Shown here: positions 1 through 6,841 of the stretch, in pieces
Layout: each line of letters begins with the position of its first letter
Position numbering within the stretch: position 1 is the stretch's first letter
NCBI GenBank assembly: GCA_964622075.1
Contig: CAZUMR010000017.1
Coordinates: 1 to 15,534, forward strand
Length of the DNA: 15,534 nt
DNA from: WAPX01 sp964622075
GTDB lineage: Archaea; Halobacteriota; Archaeoglobi; Archaeoglobales; Archaeoglobaceae
Direction: 5' to 3'
Notes under the pieces: model-generated
What the model was told of the DNA's origin: nothing
What the model saw: only the letters and a program-made list of their open reading frames with translations
Databases searched by the model: none
Translations under genes and position numbers: made by a program

Positions 1-986
1 TTTACGGGGTATGCCTGAAGACCAACAACCGAACAACCGTGCGTTTCTCTGCTTATGAATGCAAGAATGTATGGGGAAACCATAGGTAAAGCATCTTTAC
101 TGAGTTTTCTGTGTTTGACATCGTTTTCACTGAGTTCGTACATTCTTGTTCTCTCTTTCAGGAATTCCACAGCCGTTTTTCCGTTGACTTCACCTATGGC
201 TATATCTCTGGAAACAGTATTCACGATTTCTGTTTTTCCGAAGTAATCGTTTAGAATTTCTACAGTTTCCTCAAAACTGCTGCCCCTTTCGGGAAACACA
301 TCGTGGTAGTACATTCTGACTTTTCCATTAATGCCCATGCAAACGCAGCACCTGTGGCACTCCTTGAAATTTATGTACAGCGTGGGGGTTCTGTACCCTC
401 CTGTTAGGGGCATCAGATTCATTCCTGCAACTTCTCCGTCAAGCTCTCTGAGAGCGACGTTTGCGGGATAGATAACCTTTGATTCAAGAATTCTGGAGTA
501 CTCACCGAGCACTTCCTTTTTTTCTTCAAGTGTTTTTGCTCTCTTGTACTTCAGATTGTAGTAAATTTTATCGTACGTAAATAACTTTACTATGTTTGGC
601 AGGTTTGGTACGTACACGAGGGGGAACATTACTATCTTTCTTTTTGCTCTGATTTCTCTGTTCAATTTTGAGAACACTTTCTCCGTAGATCTGCCAGCAG
701 AGTGAGCAATTTTAACCTTATCTGAACTTATAAGGAGGATGGCTACACCTTTTGTCCAGACAGCATCTCTGGTCATGTATCCTTCTACAGAACAGCCGGT
801 CATCTGGGCCTGGGGATACTTCTCCTTTAGCAGCTGCATTAAGCATCTGGCATACTTCCTTGAATCCTTTGTCGTGTACAGCAGTATGATATTGGCATCT
901 ATTCTACTTTCTTCGAGTTTTTTTCTTACATCTTCTACGAGGTTTTTTCCAGAGTGTGGAGAAGTTAGTATTCTGAGTTCCCCCAT
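1..986 (-). CDS. FIST-domain sensory protein (C-terminus beyond window)
   Basis: Open reading frame of 328 codons without a stop, running off the left edge, so the C-terminus is missing. It starts at the ATG at 986, overlapping the end of the upstream roadblock-like gene by 22 nt, with GGTAG just upstream. Residues 31-95 look like the FIST N-terminal domain: a strand, a helix, then GCSVEGY (residues 64-70), matching the GCSxEG signature, followed by a hydrophobic strand. Residues about 170-206 and 253-280 (GEVNGKTAVEFL) resemble the middle of FIST proteins, and the rest the start of FIST_C. FIST domains are proposed ligand-sensing modules in signal transduction. A cysteine cluster CHRCCVC sits at residues 210-216 and could bind metal; that is inference. 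No membrane segment is visible, so it is probably cytosolic. Family assignment is by pattern only. Confidence 0.68.
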   Translation of the reverse strand, partial: MGELRILTSPHSGKNLVEDVRKKLEESRIDANIILLYTTKDSRKYARCLMQLLKEKYPQAQMTGCSVEGYMTRDAVWTKGVAILLISSDKVKIAHSAGRSTEKVFSKLNREIRAKRKIVMFPLVYVPNLPNIVKLFTYDKIYYNLKYKRAKTLEEKKEVLGEYSRILESKVIYPANVALRELDGEVAGMNLMPLTGGYRTPTLYINFKECHRCCVCMGINGKVRMYYHDVFPERGSSFEETVEILNDYFGKTEIVNTVSRDIAIGEVNGKTAVEFLKERTRMYELSENDVKHRKLSKDALPMVSPYILAFISRETHGCSVVGLQAYPV

Positions 987-1342
987 TCTACCAGCTCTCT
1001 GAGTCTGCTGATAACGTTCTCAATGTCTATATCGAGTTTGTATCTGCTCGTGCTATCCTCACATTCAAGAACGAACACAAGGACGAGAGTTCTTGAAACG
1101 GCAAACATTCTTATTTCAGTGTTGCAGTATGTAAAAGAGACCTCATCAAGCCTTCTTGTGAAAATGTAGTACAGAGAGCTTTTTATCTGGCTTTCCAGCC
1201 AGTATAGCAGGTTTAGAATTCTGCCACTCCTCTCGTTTACCTTTGCGAAAATGGGAGTACCGTCTATTCTATATAGGGCTGCAACTTTTACTTCTGGATC
1301 TCCGGCAAAGGGACTCAGGATTTCGGAAATTTCGAGTAGCAT
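965..1342 (-). CDS. Roadblock/LC7-like small protein
   Basis: A 125-residue protein with no recognisable catalytic motif. The predicted order of elements is helix (2-12), two strands split by a DG turn (19-36, VAALYRIDGTPIF), a long helix (38-60), three strands (65-93) and a C-terminal helix (105-119). This is the alpha-beta-beta-alpha-beta-beta-beta-alpha layout and size of roadblock/LC7 (MglB-like) proteins, which usually dimerise and regulate NTPases. Its ATG lies 28 nt inside the end of the upstream ATPase gene, behind a GGTGGTTGA ribosome binding site, and its own end overlaps the FIST gene. The tight overlaps suggest translational coupling and joint function. The assignment rests on fold pattern, not on sequence identity. 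Confidence 0.62.
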   Translation of the reverse strand: MLLEISEILSPFAGDPEVKVAALYRIDGTPIFAKVNERSGRILNLLYWLESQIKSSLYYIFTRRLDEVSFTYCNTEIRMFAVSRTLVLVFVLECEDSTSRYKLDIDIENVISRLRELVEWGNSEY

Positions 1343-2196
1343 TCAACCACCATCTTGACTATTTTCCTGACATCTTCGTCACTGCACTGTACGCACTCTT
1401 CAGCGAAAATCCTGAGCTTCTCTAACGCTTGCTCCGGCACATCTTCGTGGGAAATTCCCATTTCGTCAAAAATTGATTTCAGGTCAATTTTTCTTTTCAT
1501 TCTTTCAACTATGGCTGTTCCCTCAACGAATATTCCAAGACCTTTCAGAATTCTGTAAGGAAACACTCCTTCAGCGTGCCAGGAACTTCTGTGCTTTATT
1601 ATTCTCAGCGTCCTGTTAAATGCTTCTCCGTAGCCTATGTTTTTCAGATGAATTACTGAATCACCAAGAAACAGCGGTATTTCTACGGAAGGCCGGCTTA
1701 TATCTCCGTTCAGAGGCTCTTCGAGAGTTACCACGCTTGTTCCAAGTGATTTGAGCTGGTTGAAAAAGAAGTTCACGTCGTACCTCATTTCATAGTCGAG
1801 TGATGATATTAAAGGTGTAAACGAATCTATGACGATTCTAACACTTGAGTCTGTTTTTGACTCTCTCGTTATGAAATTTAGCAGATCATTATTTATGTAT
1901 GAAACATCTTCAGCAAAAAATTTTTTTATTACAAGCTGTCTGGAATTGACGTATCCGGATATGTCCCAGCCAAGTGAATGTGCAGTTTCGATAATATCCT
2001 TACTGTCCATGTCAAAAGAAACAAAAATGCCCTTTTCTCCGTTTTCGAGCCCTTTCAGTATAAACTGAAGTGCAAAGACAGTCTTACCAGTTCCAGCCGA
2101 TCCAAGTATTACGTTTACAGAATTTGACCAGAACCCTGAATCGAGCAGCATGTCGAGCCCAAAGATGCCCGTGTCTATTCTCGTTCTACCGCTCAT
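1315..2196 (-). CDS. KaiC/RAD55-family RecA-like ATPase
   Basis: RecA-superfamily ATPase of the single-domain KaiC-like type common in archaea. Numbered from the ATG at 2196 (293 aa), it shows the KaiC entry motif RIDTGIFGLDMLL (6-18), Walker A GSAGTGKT (32-39), Walker B RIVIDSF (120-126) and a KaiC-like strand IIKHRSSWHAEG near residues 215-230. The usual EE pair after the second strand is replaced by SFDMD (60-64), so hydrolysis may be altered. The last 60 residues form a helical tail absent from the core. A TATA box at 2221-2228 places transcription start at about 2197, so the ATG at 2196 (or 2205) is used without a leader; the longer frame to 2274 would begin upstream of the promoter. It is the first gene of a three-gene overlapping operon. 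The partner and role are unknown. Confidence 0.85.
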   Translation of the reverse strand: MSGRTRIDTGIFGLDMLLDSGFWSNSVNVILGSAGTGKTVFALQFILKGLENGEKGIFVSFDMDSKDIIETAHSLGWDISGYVNSRQLVIKKFFAEDVSYINNDLLNFITRESKTDSSVRIVIDSFTPLISSLDYEMRYDVNFFFNQLKSLGTSVVTLEEPLNGDISRPSVEIPLFLGDSVIHLKNIGYGEAFNRTLRIIKHRSSWHAEGVFPYRILKGLGIFVEGTAIVERMKRKIDLKSIFDEMGISHEDVPEQALEKLRIFAEECVQCSDEDVRKIVKMVVECYSKFPKS

Positions 2197-2218
2197 TGTT
2201 ATCATGTTGTTGTAAGGT

Positions 2219-2236
2219 GTTTTATAAACCTTTTTT
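2219..2236 (-). promoter_or_regulatory. BRE/TATA promoter of the ATPase-roadblock-FIST operon
   Basis: On the minus strand the sequence reads AAAAAAGGTTTATAAAAC: an A-rich BRE followed by TTTATAAA (2228-2221). Archaeal TATA boxes sit near -31 to -24, which puts transcription start at about 2197, next to the ATGs at 2205 and 2196. This implies a leaderless mRNA and decides the start of the ATPase gene. Confidence 0.7.
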
Positions 2237-2306
2237 GCACGGATTTTTTCCTCAGAAGAGCCTGTGCGTGACACATGTTTCCAGTGTGATGTTCATCTTA
2301 CGTGGC

Positions 2307-2341
2307 CTGTGGTATGTGGATATGTGGGCATGTGGATGTGT
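2307..2341. repeat. Short degenerate direct repeats (ATGTGG unit)
   Basis: CTGTGG, ATGTGG, ATGTGG, ATGTGG and ATGTGT start at 2307, 2314, 2322, 2330 and 2336 on the plus strand (CCACAT on the minus strand), spaced 6-8 bp. They lie about 80-115 bp upstream of the TATA box of the ATPase operon, in the non-coding stretch between it and the end of radA. The arrangement could be a regulator-binding array or a small slippage-derived repeat; the sequence does not separate these. Confidence 0.5.
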
Positions 2342-2441
2342 TTCCCAACCCTGTCTGGATGCTGCCAACATTCGGAATTAGCAGGACTGGATAAACTGGA
2401 TAGCGGACATGCAGCTAAATCACTCTCGAAATCAATATAGC

Positions 2442-2476
2442 TTAAAAAATTGTAAATTTGTAAAATTTAAAAGAAC
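2442..2476 (-). terminator. Probable T-rich terminator of radA
   Basis: About 10 bp after the radA stop codon, the minus strand carries several T-rich runs (CTTTTAAATTTTAC, then CAATTTTTTAAG). Archaeal transcription usually ends at such oligo-T tracts without a hairpin. Placement is by composition only. Confidence 0.45.
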
Positions 2477-2485
2477 CTTCTGCCA

Positions 2486-3502
2486 TTACCTTTTGTCAGT
2501 AATTCCCTTTTCAGTTATTCTGAACAGAGCTTCACCTTCCGGCAGGTGTGGGGAGTCTATGAGCCTTGCCACTCTTAAATCACCCTTGCTCTTCTTCAGG
2601 TATATTCTGAACGTTGCGGTATGTGCAACTATGTGCCCTCCTACCGGTTTTGTCGGATCTCCGTAGAAAACGTCCGGTCTTGCTTGTACCTGATTTGTTA
2701 CAACTATTGCGGCGTTAAACAGCTCTCCAAACCTCAGCAGATCGTGCAGATGCTTGTTTAGCTTTTGCTGCCTGTCTGCTAACGTTCCTCTACCAACGTA
2801 CTCTGCCCTAAAGTGTGCCATCAGGGAATCGACTATCAGCAGTCTTACTTCTTTACCTTCCTTCTTTAGCTTGTTTGCAAGCTCTTTTGCGTTATCCACA
2901 AGCAGCATCTGATGGTTCGAGTTGTATGCTTGAGCGACGTATATGTTTTTCAGGACTTCCTGCGGGTCGAGTCCTCTGCCCTCTGCCATCTGAATGATCC
3001 TCTCCGGCCTGAAAGTGTTTTCAGTGTCTATCACTATTACAGCTCCCTCCAGTCCACCCTCCTCCTTTGGCAGCTGGACGTTTACTGCAAGCTGATGGCA
3101 CACCTGCGTTTTTCCACTTCCAAACTCTCCAAAGAACTCGGTTATGGATTGTGTTTCCACTCCCCCTCCAAGCAATTCGTCGAAAGCCTTGCTTCCCGTG
3201 GTTATCTTGCCAATTTTCTTTCTCCTTTCGAGAACTTTATCCCCACTCTCGAAACCACCTACCGAGGCAAGTTTTCTTGCTGCCGCTATTATCTTTGCAG
3301 CTGTCGATTCGCTCAGAGATAATCCTTCAATTGATGCGAGTTCGGAAGGAGAGGCAACTGCAACTGCTTCTACCGTTGTATATCCAGCCTCTCTTAATTT
3401 TTCGGCTATTGCAGGCCCAACGTGTGGAATATCCTCAAGATCAACGTGCTTGAGCTCATTTCTCTCCTCTTCATTTTTCTTCCTATCGGACTTTTCGGGC
3501 AT
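2486..3502 (-). CDS. radA: DNA repair and recombination protein RadA
   Basis: Archaeal RecA/Rad51 recombinase that forms filaments on single-stranded DNA and catalyses strand exchange. Numbered from the ATG at 3502 (338 aa, the usual RadA length): a charged N-terminal lead, the helix-hairpin-helix domain (LEDIPHVGPAIAEKL, 22-36), Walker A GEFGSGKT (125-132), Walker B LLIVDS (221-226), and the loop-2/C-terminal signature with NQVQARPD and KPVGGH. The polymerisation motif before the ATPase core reads FESG (84-87) where RadA/Rad51 proteins have FxxA. I prefer the start at 3502 because GGTGAT precedes it and a TATA box puts transcription start near 3504; 3508 is also possible, and the extension to 3559 would lie upstream of the promoter. 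It is transcribed divergently from cbiB. Confidence 0.97.
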   Translation of the reverse strand: MPEKSDRKKNEEERNELKHVDLEDIPHVGPAIAEKLREAGYTTVEAVAVASPSELASIEGLSLSESTAAKIIAAARKLASVGGFESGDKVLERRKKIGKITTGSKAFDELLGGGVETQSITEFFGEFGSGKTQVCHQLAVNVQLPKEEGGLEGAVIVIDTENTFRPERIIQMAEGRGLDPQEVLKNIYVAQAYNSNHQMLLVDNAKELANKLKKEGKEVRLLIVDSLMAHFRAEYVGRGTLADRQQKLNKHLHDLLRFGELFNAAIVVTNQVQARPDVFYGDPTKPVGGHIVAHTATFRIYLKKSKGDLRVARLIDSPHLPEGEALFRITEKGITDKR

Positions 3503-3525
3503 ACTCATCACCAGTTCAAGCAGTT

Positions 3526-3540
3526 GGTTTAAAAAAGTTA
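3526..3540. promoter_or_regulatory. Shared AT-rich promoter box between radA and cbiB
   Basis: The run GGTTTAAAAAAGTTA works as a TATA box on both strands: TTTAAAAA (3528-3535) points to a plus start near 3559 for cbiB, and its complement points to a minus start near 3504 for radA. Only about 65 bp separate the two start codons, leaving little room for two separate promoters. Confidence 0.5.
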
Positions 3541-3567
3541 AAGAAGTTTTTGCAGTCATGTTTGCTC

Positions 3568-4494
3568 GTGTTACAACTTGCCGGAAGTCTCGCTAAAAAC
3601 CTCGAAAATCCTGTAGTGTTGTTTTTTGCCCTGATATTGGACATTCTGATTGGGGAACCTCCAGAACTTGTGCATCCAGTGGTCTGGTTTGGTAAACTGA
3701 TTTTGGTGTTTGAGAGGTTAAATCGTGGAAGTCAGCTTCGAAGGTTTTTTGCCGGAATTCTGGTAACTGTGTGCATAGCGATGTTCGCTTTTGCTCTGTC
3801 TCTTTTACCTCGACTCCTTCCTTTTCCTGTCAGTTTTGCACTTTCCGTTTATCTCACAAAGACAAGTTTTTCCATCAGGGCAATGGTTGAGCATGTGGAC
3901 AGAATAGTGTCCTCTGATTTTGATCCAAGCGATGTGCAGATGGTTGTCAGCAGGAAGGTTGGGGATCTTGAATACTGGATGAGGTGTTCTGCGGTCATAG
4001 AATCCATAGCTGAGAACTTCGTTGACTCTGTTCTCTCTCCGCTATTTTACTACGCTCTGTTTGGTCTTGGCGGTGCTCTGGTTTACAGGGCTGTAAACAC
4101 GTGTGATGCCATGATTGGATACAGGAATGAGAGGTACATCTGGTTTGGAAAGTTTGCTGCAAGACTGGATGATTTGATGAACTACCTTCCCGCAAGACTG
4201 TCCGTTGTACTTACAGCTTTGGTTAGCGATTTTCGGGCTTTAAAGGCACTTAAAGAGAAAATTCAAGGTAAAGTTAACGGGTGTTCGATGATAGCTTACG
4301 CCTACGCTCTAAATCTGAGACTTGAAAAACCGGGCTATTACGTTCTGAATGAAGGTGGAAACCTGCCTGACAGGGATGATGTGCTGAGAGCAAAAAAACT
4401 ATTTTTAAAACAAACATCTGTTACGATATTTTTAATTTTTATGTACTATTTAATTTTGCGACCATGGTTTGGTAAAATTAAAATTAAATTTTAA
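3568..4494 (+). CDS. cbiB: Adenosylcobinamide-phosphate synthase CbiB (CobD)
   Basis: Integral membrane enzyme of cobalamin synthesis that joins the aminopropanol (phosphate) arm to adenosylcobyric acid. The N-terminal region has the family signature DILIGEPPELVHPVVWFG within a hydrophobic segment. Further membrane stretches follow (FAGILVTVCIAMFAFALSLL; a segment around YALFGLGGALVYRAV), and the C-terminal part has GGNLPDRDDVLRAKKLF before a last hydrophobic helix. Length of about 309 aa fits CbiB. There is no in-frame ATG near the N-terminus, so translation must start at GTG or TTG; GTG at 3568 lies about 9 nt after the predicted transcription start, with TTG 3550, TTG 3562 and GTG 3616 as alternatives. 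The gene stops 6 bp before the convergent gene's end, in an AT-rich tract that probably terminates both. Confidence 0.92.
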   Translation: MLQLAGSLAKNLENPVVLFFALILDILIGEPPELVHPVVWFGKLILVFERLNRGSQLRRFFAGILVTVCIAMFAFALSLLPRLLPFPVSFALSVYLTKTSFSIRAMVEHVDRIVSSDFDPSDVQMVVSRKVGDLEYWMRCSAVIESIAENFVDSVLSPLFYYALFGLGGALVYRAVNTCDAMIGYRNERYIWFGKFAARLDDLMNYLPARLSVVLTALVSDFRALKALKEKIQGKVNGCSMIAYAYALNLRLEKPGYYVLNEGGNLPDRDDVLRAKKLFLKQTSVTIFLIFMYYLILRPWFGKIKIKF

Positions 4495-4500
4495 AAAATT

Positions 4501-5757
4501 TTAATAGAATTTCTGTATTTTTACGTTTGCGTAACCAGTCGTCTTTATCAGCAATTTCCAGACTCCATTTTCCGGTTTGACCACTGTAAAGTGGTACTCC
4601 ATTCCCGTATCAGCTGCTGTGTAGTATCCGCTGGATTCTTTATTTTCTTCAGTTACCGGGTATATTGGATACGGCTTTGGAATCGGGATGTTTGGAGAAA
4701 CTCTCCTGTAAACCGAAAACGATTCTGACACGCTCTCCGGTTTGAATGCATCCCCGTTTGGTGAGATTAGCTTTACTTCAGAGCCTGCATTTGGACTTAC
4801 CCTTACCGTAATTTCGAGCCTGCTCAGGTTACTGACAAGTATTTTCCTGACATACGGTTTTTTGGGAGGAGTGATAACTGTGAGGCTGAGGTATACACTC
4901 TGCCTGAATAACTCAAGGTTGGAGTCGTTTATGTTAAGCAGTAGTTTACCAGAGTATCTTCCTGCTTTAATGCCCATGAACGTTACGTTTACAGTTACAG
5001 TCGAGTTTGGCGGAATCACTTCGGGATAGCTTATCCTGACCATATCTTTGCCAATCGGTTCAACGTACTCCGAGATGTATTCCGGTGTGCTCAGTGTCGG
5101 ATGCATTGAATAGTATCTGTTCCCCGTGTTTTTTACGAATATTTTCAGCGTTTTGCTCTCTCCTTTGAGAACTGTTGCGGAGAGGTAGCTCGGGTAAATT
5201 ATGACGTCTGGGGGCTTTCTTACGTCCACAGTTATCGAAATGCTGTAAATGTACAAGTGATTCTGCCAACTTGGAAGAATATACGGCATATATACGGAAT
5301 CGTTCGTCAGGACAATCTGGCAGCTATACTCTCCGTTTGAGGCATTTTTTGGAACACTGATTTTAATATGAAACATTACAGTTTCCTTTGGTTTCAGTAT
5401 TGTTTTTGCTGGACTGAAATTCACCCAGCTTTTTGGCAGTGGCAGGTTGTTGGTGAAAGGCAGGGTTGAATGGACGATCCTTGGGTTTATCTTAACTGAA
5501 TTTCTGCCAATGTTCTTTACAGTCACGCTGATGCTAACAGTTTCGCCCGGTTTCAGGGATCTGAACACGGATTTTGGATTTATATATAGCTCATTTTTTA
5601 CTTTATTTAATTTGTTGATTCCCGGTAACTTTGAGTAGTTGGGAGAATAGGGTGATTTCTCCATTACCTGTGGCTGTGGTATTTGAAGAGCTGTCACTGC
5701 TGTGGTTGCAATTATAGCTGCCAGTACTGCCAGCAGAAAAACTTTCTTTGATGCCAT
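4501..5757 (-). CDS. Secreted surface protein with NEW3/CARDB-like beta domains
   Basis: A 418-residue exported protein of unknown specific role. Residues 1-23 form a signal peptide: basic MASKK, a hydrophobic Leu/Ala-rich core, and a likely cut after VTA. Two similar Ig-like domains follow, each opening with the pattern SVFRSLKPGETVSISVTVKN (from about residue 63) and SATVLKGESKTLKIFVKN (about 193-210). That pattern is typical of NPCBM-associated NEW3 or CARDB domains found in archaeal extracellular proteins. The last 110 residues are another beta-rich domain ending VWKLLIKTTGYANVKI, like a pre-peptidase C-terminal domain. Many N-x-S/T sites suggest glycosylation. No C-terminal membrane anchor or sorting motif is visible, so it is probably released or held by other surface proteins. 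It converges on cbiB. Confidence 0.8.
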   Translation of the reverse strand: MASKKVFLLAVLAAIIATTAVTALQIPQPQVMEKSPYSPNYSKLPGINKLNKVKNELYINPKSVFRSLKPGETVSISVTVKNIGRNSVKINPRIVHSTLPFTNNLPLPKSWVNFSPAKTILKPKETVMFHIKISVPKNASNGEYSCQIVLTNDSVYMPYILPSWQNHLYIYSISITVDVRKPPDVIIYPSYLSATVLKGESKTLKIFVKNTGNRYYSMHPTLSTPEYISEYVEPIGKDMVRISYPEVIPPNSTVTVNVTFMGIKAGRYSGKLLLNINDSNLELFRQSVYLSLTVITPPKKPYVRKILVSNLSRLEITVRVSPNAGSEVKLISPNGDAFKPESVSESFSVYRRVSPNIPIPKPYPIYPVTEENKESSGYYTAADTGMEYHFTVVKPENGVWKLLIKTTGYANVKIQKFY

Positions 5758-5760
5758 ATC

Positions 5761-5790
5761 CTGACTGGTCAGTTAAGAACTTAAAATTTT
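5761..5790 (-). promoter_or_regulatory. Promoter and palindrome before the secreted-protein gene
   Basis: On the minus strand a TATA-like ATTTTAAG lies about 22-24 bp before the ATG at 5757, implying a leaderless or nearly leaderless message. Between it and the ATG lies CTGACTGGTCAG (5761-5772), two 5-bp arms in inverted orientation around a 2-bp centre, placed where a repressor would cover the start site. Confidence 0.4.
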
Positions 5791-5832
5791 CGAAATTTTA
5801 CCGCAGATAATGTAAAAAATTTAAACCGAATG

Positions 5833-6612
5833 CTAAAGTCCAAGAACGTCCTTCATTCCGTAAATTTTTGGCTCTTCTACTTTGCTTATCCACTTTACAG
5901 CTTTTATTGCACCTCCAGCAAAAGCCTGCCTGCTCCAAGCCCTATGGGTGATTTCAATTCTCTCTCCCATGCCTATGAAGTATACTGTGTGTTCTCCAAC
6001 AACGTCTCCTCCCCTTATTGCGAAAACACCGATCTCGTCCTCTCTCGGGCATATGCCTTCTCTACCCGTTACAATTTTCTTTTCCCCGACAACTTCTCTG
6101 AGAACTTCTACTGCCTTCAAAGCGGTACCGCTTGGGGCATCTTTTTTGAACCTGTGGTGCATTTCAAGAACTTCCAGATCGTAGTTTCCAAGCAATTCAG
6201 CACACTTCCTTATCAGCTCCCAGAATACGTTGACGCCCACGCTGAAGTTTGGGGAAATAACTGCCGGAACTTTGCAGCACTCTCTGATCTTCTTCCAGTG
6301 CTCTTCGGTAAAGCCAGTCGTTCCGACCACGAGCTTTACACCTTTACTGGAAGCTATGCATATGTTGTTAACAGCTGCATCGGCTGCAGTAAAATCGACG
6401 AGAACGTCAGCTTCAAGCTTCTCCATCAGGTTTGAGGCATCTTCAATTTTTACTCCAGTTTTTCCAACACCTGCAAGTTCTCCAGCATCCTTTCCTACTT
6501 CTCTAACGTCAAAAGCCTGTGCGAGCTCAAGTTCTTCGTCTTCTACGACGTTTTTTACTATCAATCTTCCCATTCTCCCGGCTGCACCGGTTACAGCAAC
6601 TCTTACTGGCAT
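5833..6612 (-). CDS. dapB: 4-hydroxy-tetrahydrodipicolinate reductase
   Basis: Second committed enzyme of the diaminopimelate route to lysine; it reduces the DapA product with NAD(P)H in the cytosol. The 259-aa length is normal. Visible motifs: Rossmann loop VTGAAGRMG (7-15), VGTTGF (96-101), SPNFSVGVN (120-128), and the substrate-binding signature EMHHRFKKDAPSGTA (150-164) with His152/His153 and Lys157. The ATG at 6612 directly precedes the first strand, and no upstream in-frame ATG is available. It lies downstream of dapA on the same strand but 229 bp away, with AT-rich DNA and tandem repeats between, so it may have its own promoter. Confidence 0.97.
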   Translation of the reverse strand: MPVRVAVTGAAGRMGRLIVKNVVEDEELELAQAFDVREVGKDAGELAGVGKTGVKIEDASNLMEKLEADVLVDFTAADAAVNNICIASSKGVKLVVGTTGFTEEHWKKIRECCKVPAVISPNFSVGVNVFWELIRKCAELLGNYDLEVLEMHHRFKKDAPSGTALKAVEVLREVVGEKKIVTGREGICPREDEIGVFAIRGGDVVGEHTVYFIGMGERIEITHRAWSRQAFAGGAIKAVKWISKVEEPKIYGMKDVLGL

Positions 6613-6794
6613 ACTCTTCTGGTTGGGACTCCTCCTAATTACTATTTTTCCTTTCTACCTCACTCTGCTGTCTGTTGGGTGGTTAGGCTTTCAGGTTTTA
6701 AAAATCCGAAAAATATGAATTTTAATCTGAAATAAGTCCCTAAATAGACTTATATAATTTATTTAATTAAATTTTAACTTAAATGTAATTTAAT

Positions 6795-6823
6795 CTGTGA
6801 ATAACTGTGCTGTGAATAACTGT
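6795..6823. repeat. 14-bp tandem duplication between dapA and dapB
   Basis: CTGTGAATAACTGT occurs at 6795-6808 and again at 6810-6823, perfectly, with a period of 15 bp. It starts about 20 bp after the dapA stop codon (minus-strand transcription), inside a very AT-rich 229-bp spacer. It may be a slippage product or a site affecting readthrough into dapB. Confidence 0.75.
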
Positions 6824-6841
6824 AAGAAATTAAAATACGCA

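Noticed and set aside
2197..2274. 26-residue N-terminal extension of the KaiC-like ATPase
   Set aside because: It crosses a clear BRE/TATA promoter that places transcription start near 2197, and lies before the conserved KaiC entry motif.
3503..3559. 19-residue N-terminal extension of RadA
   Set aside because: It would begin upstream of the TATA box, and the shorter form has the normal RadA length and a GGTGAT site.
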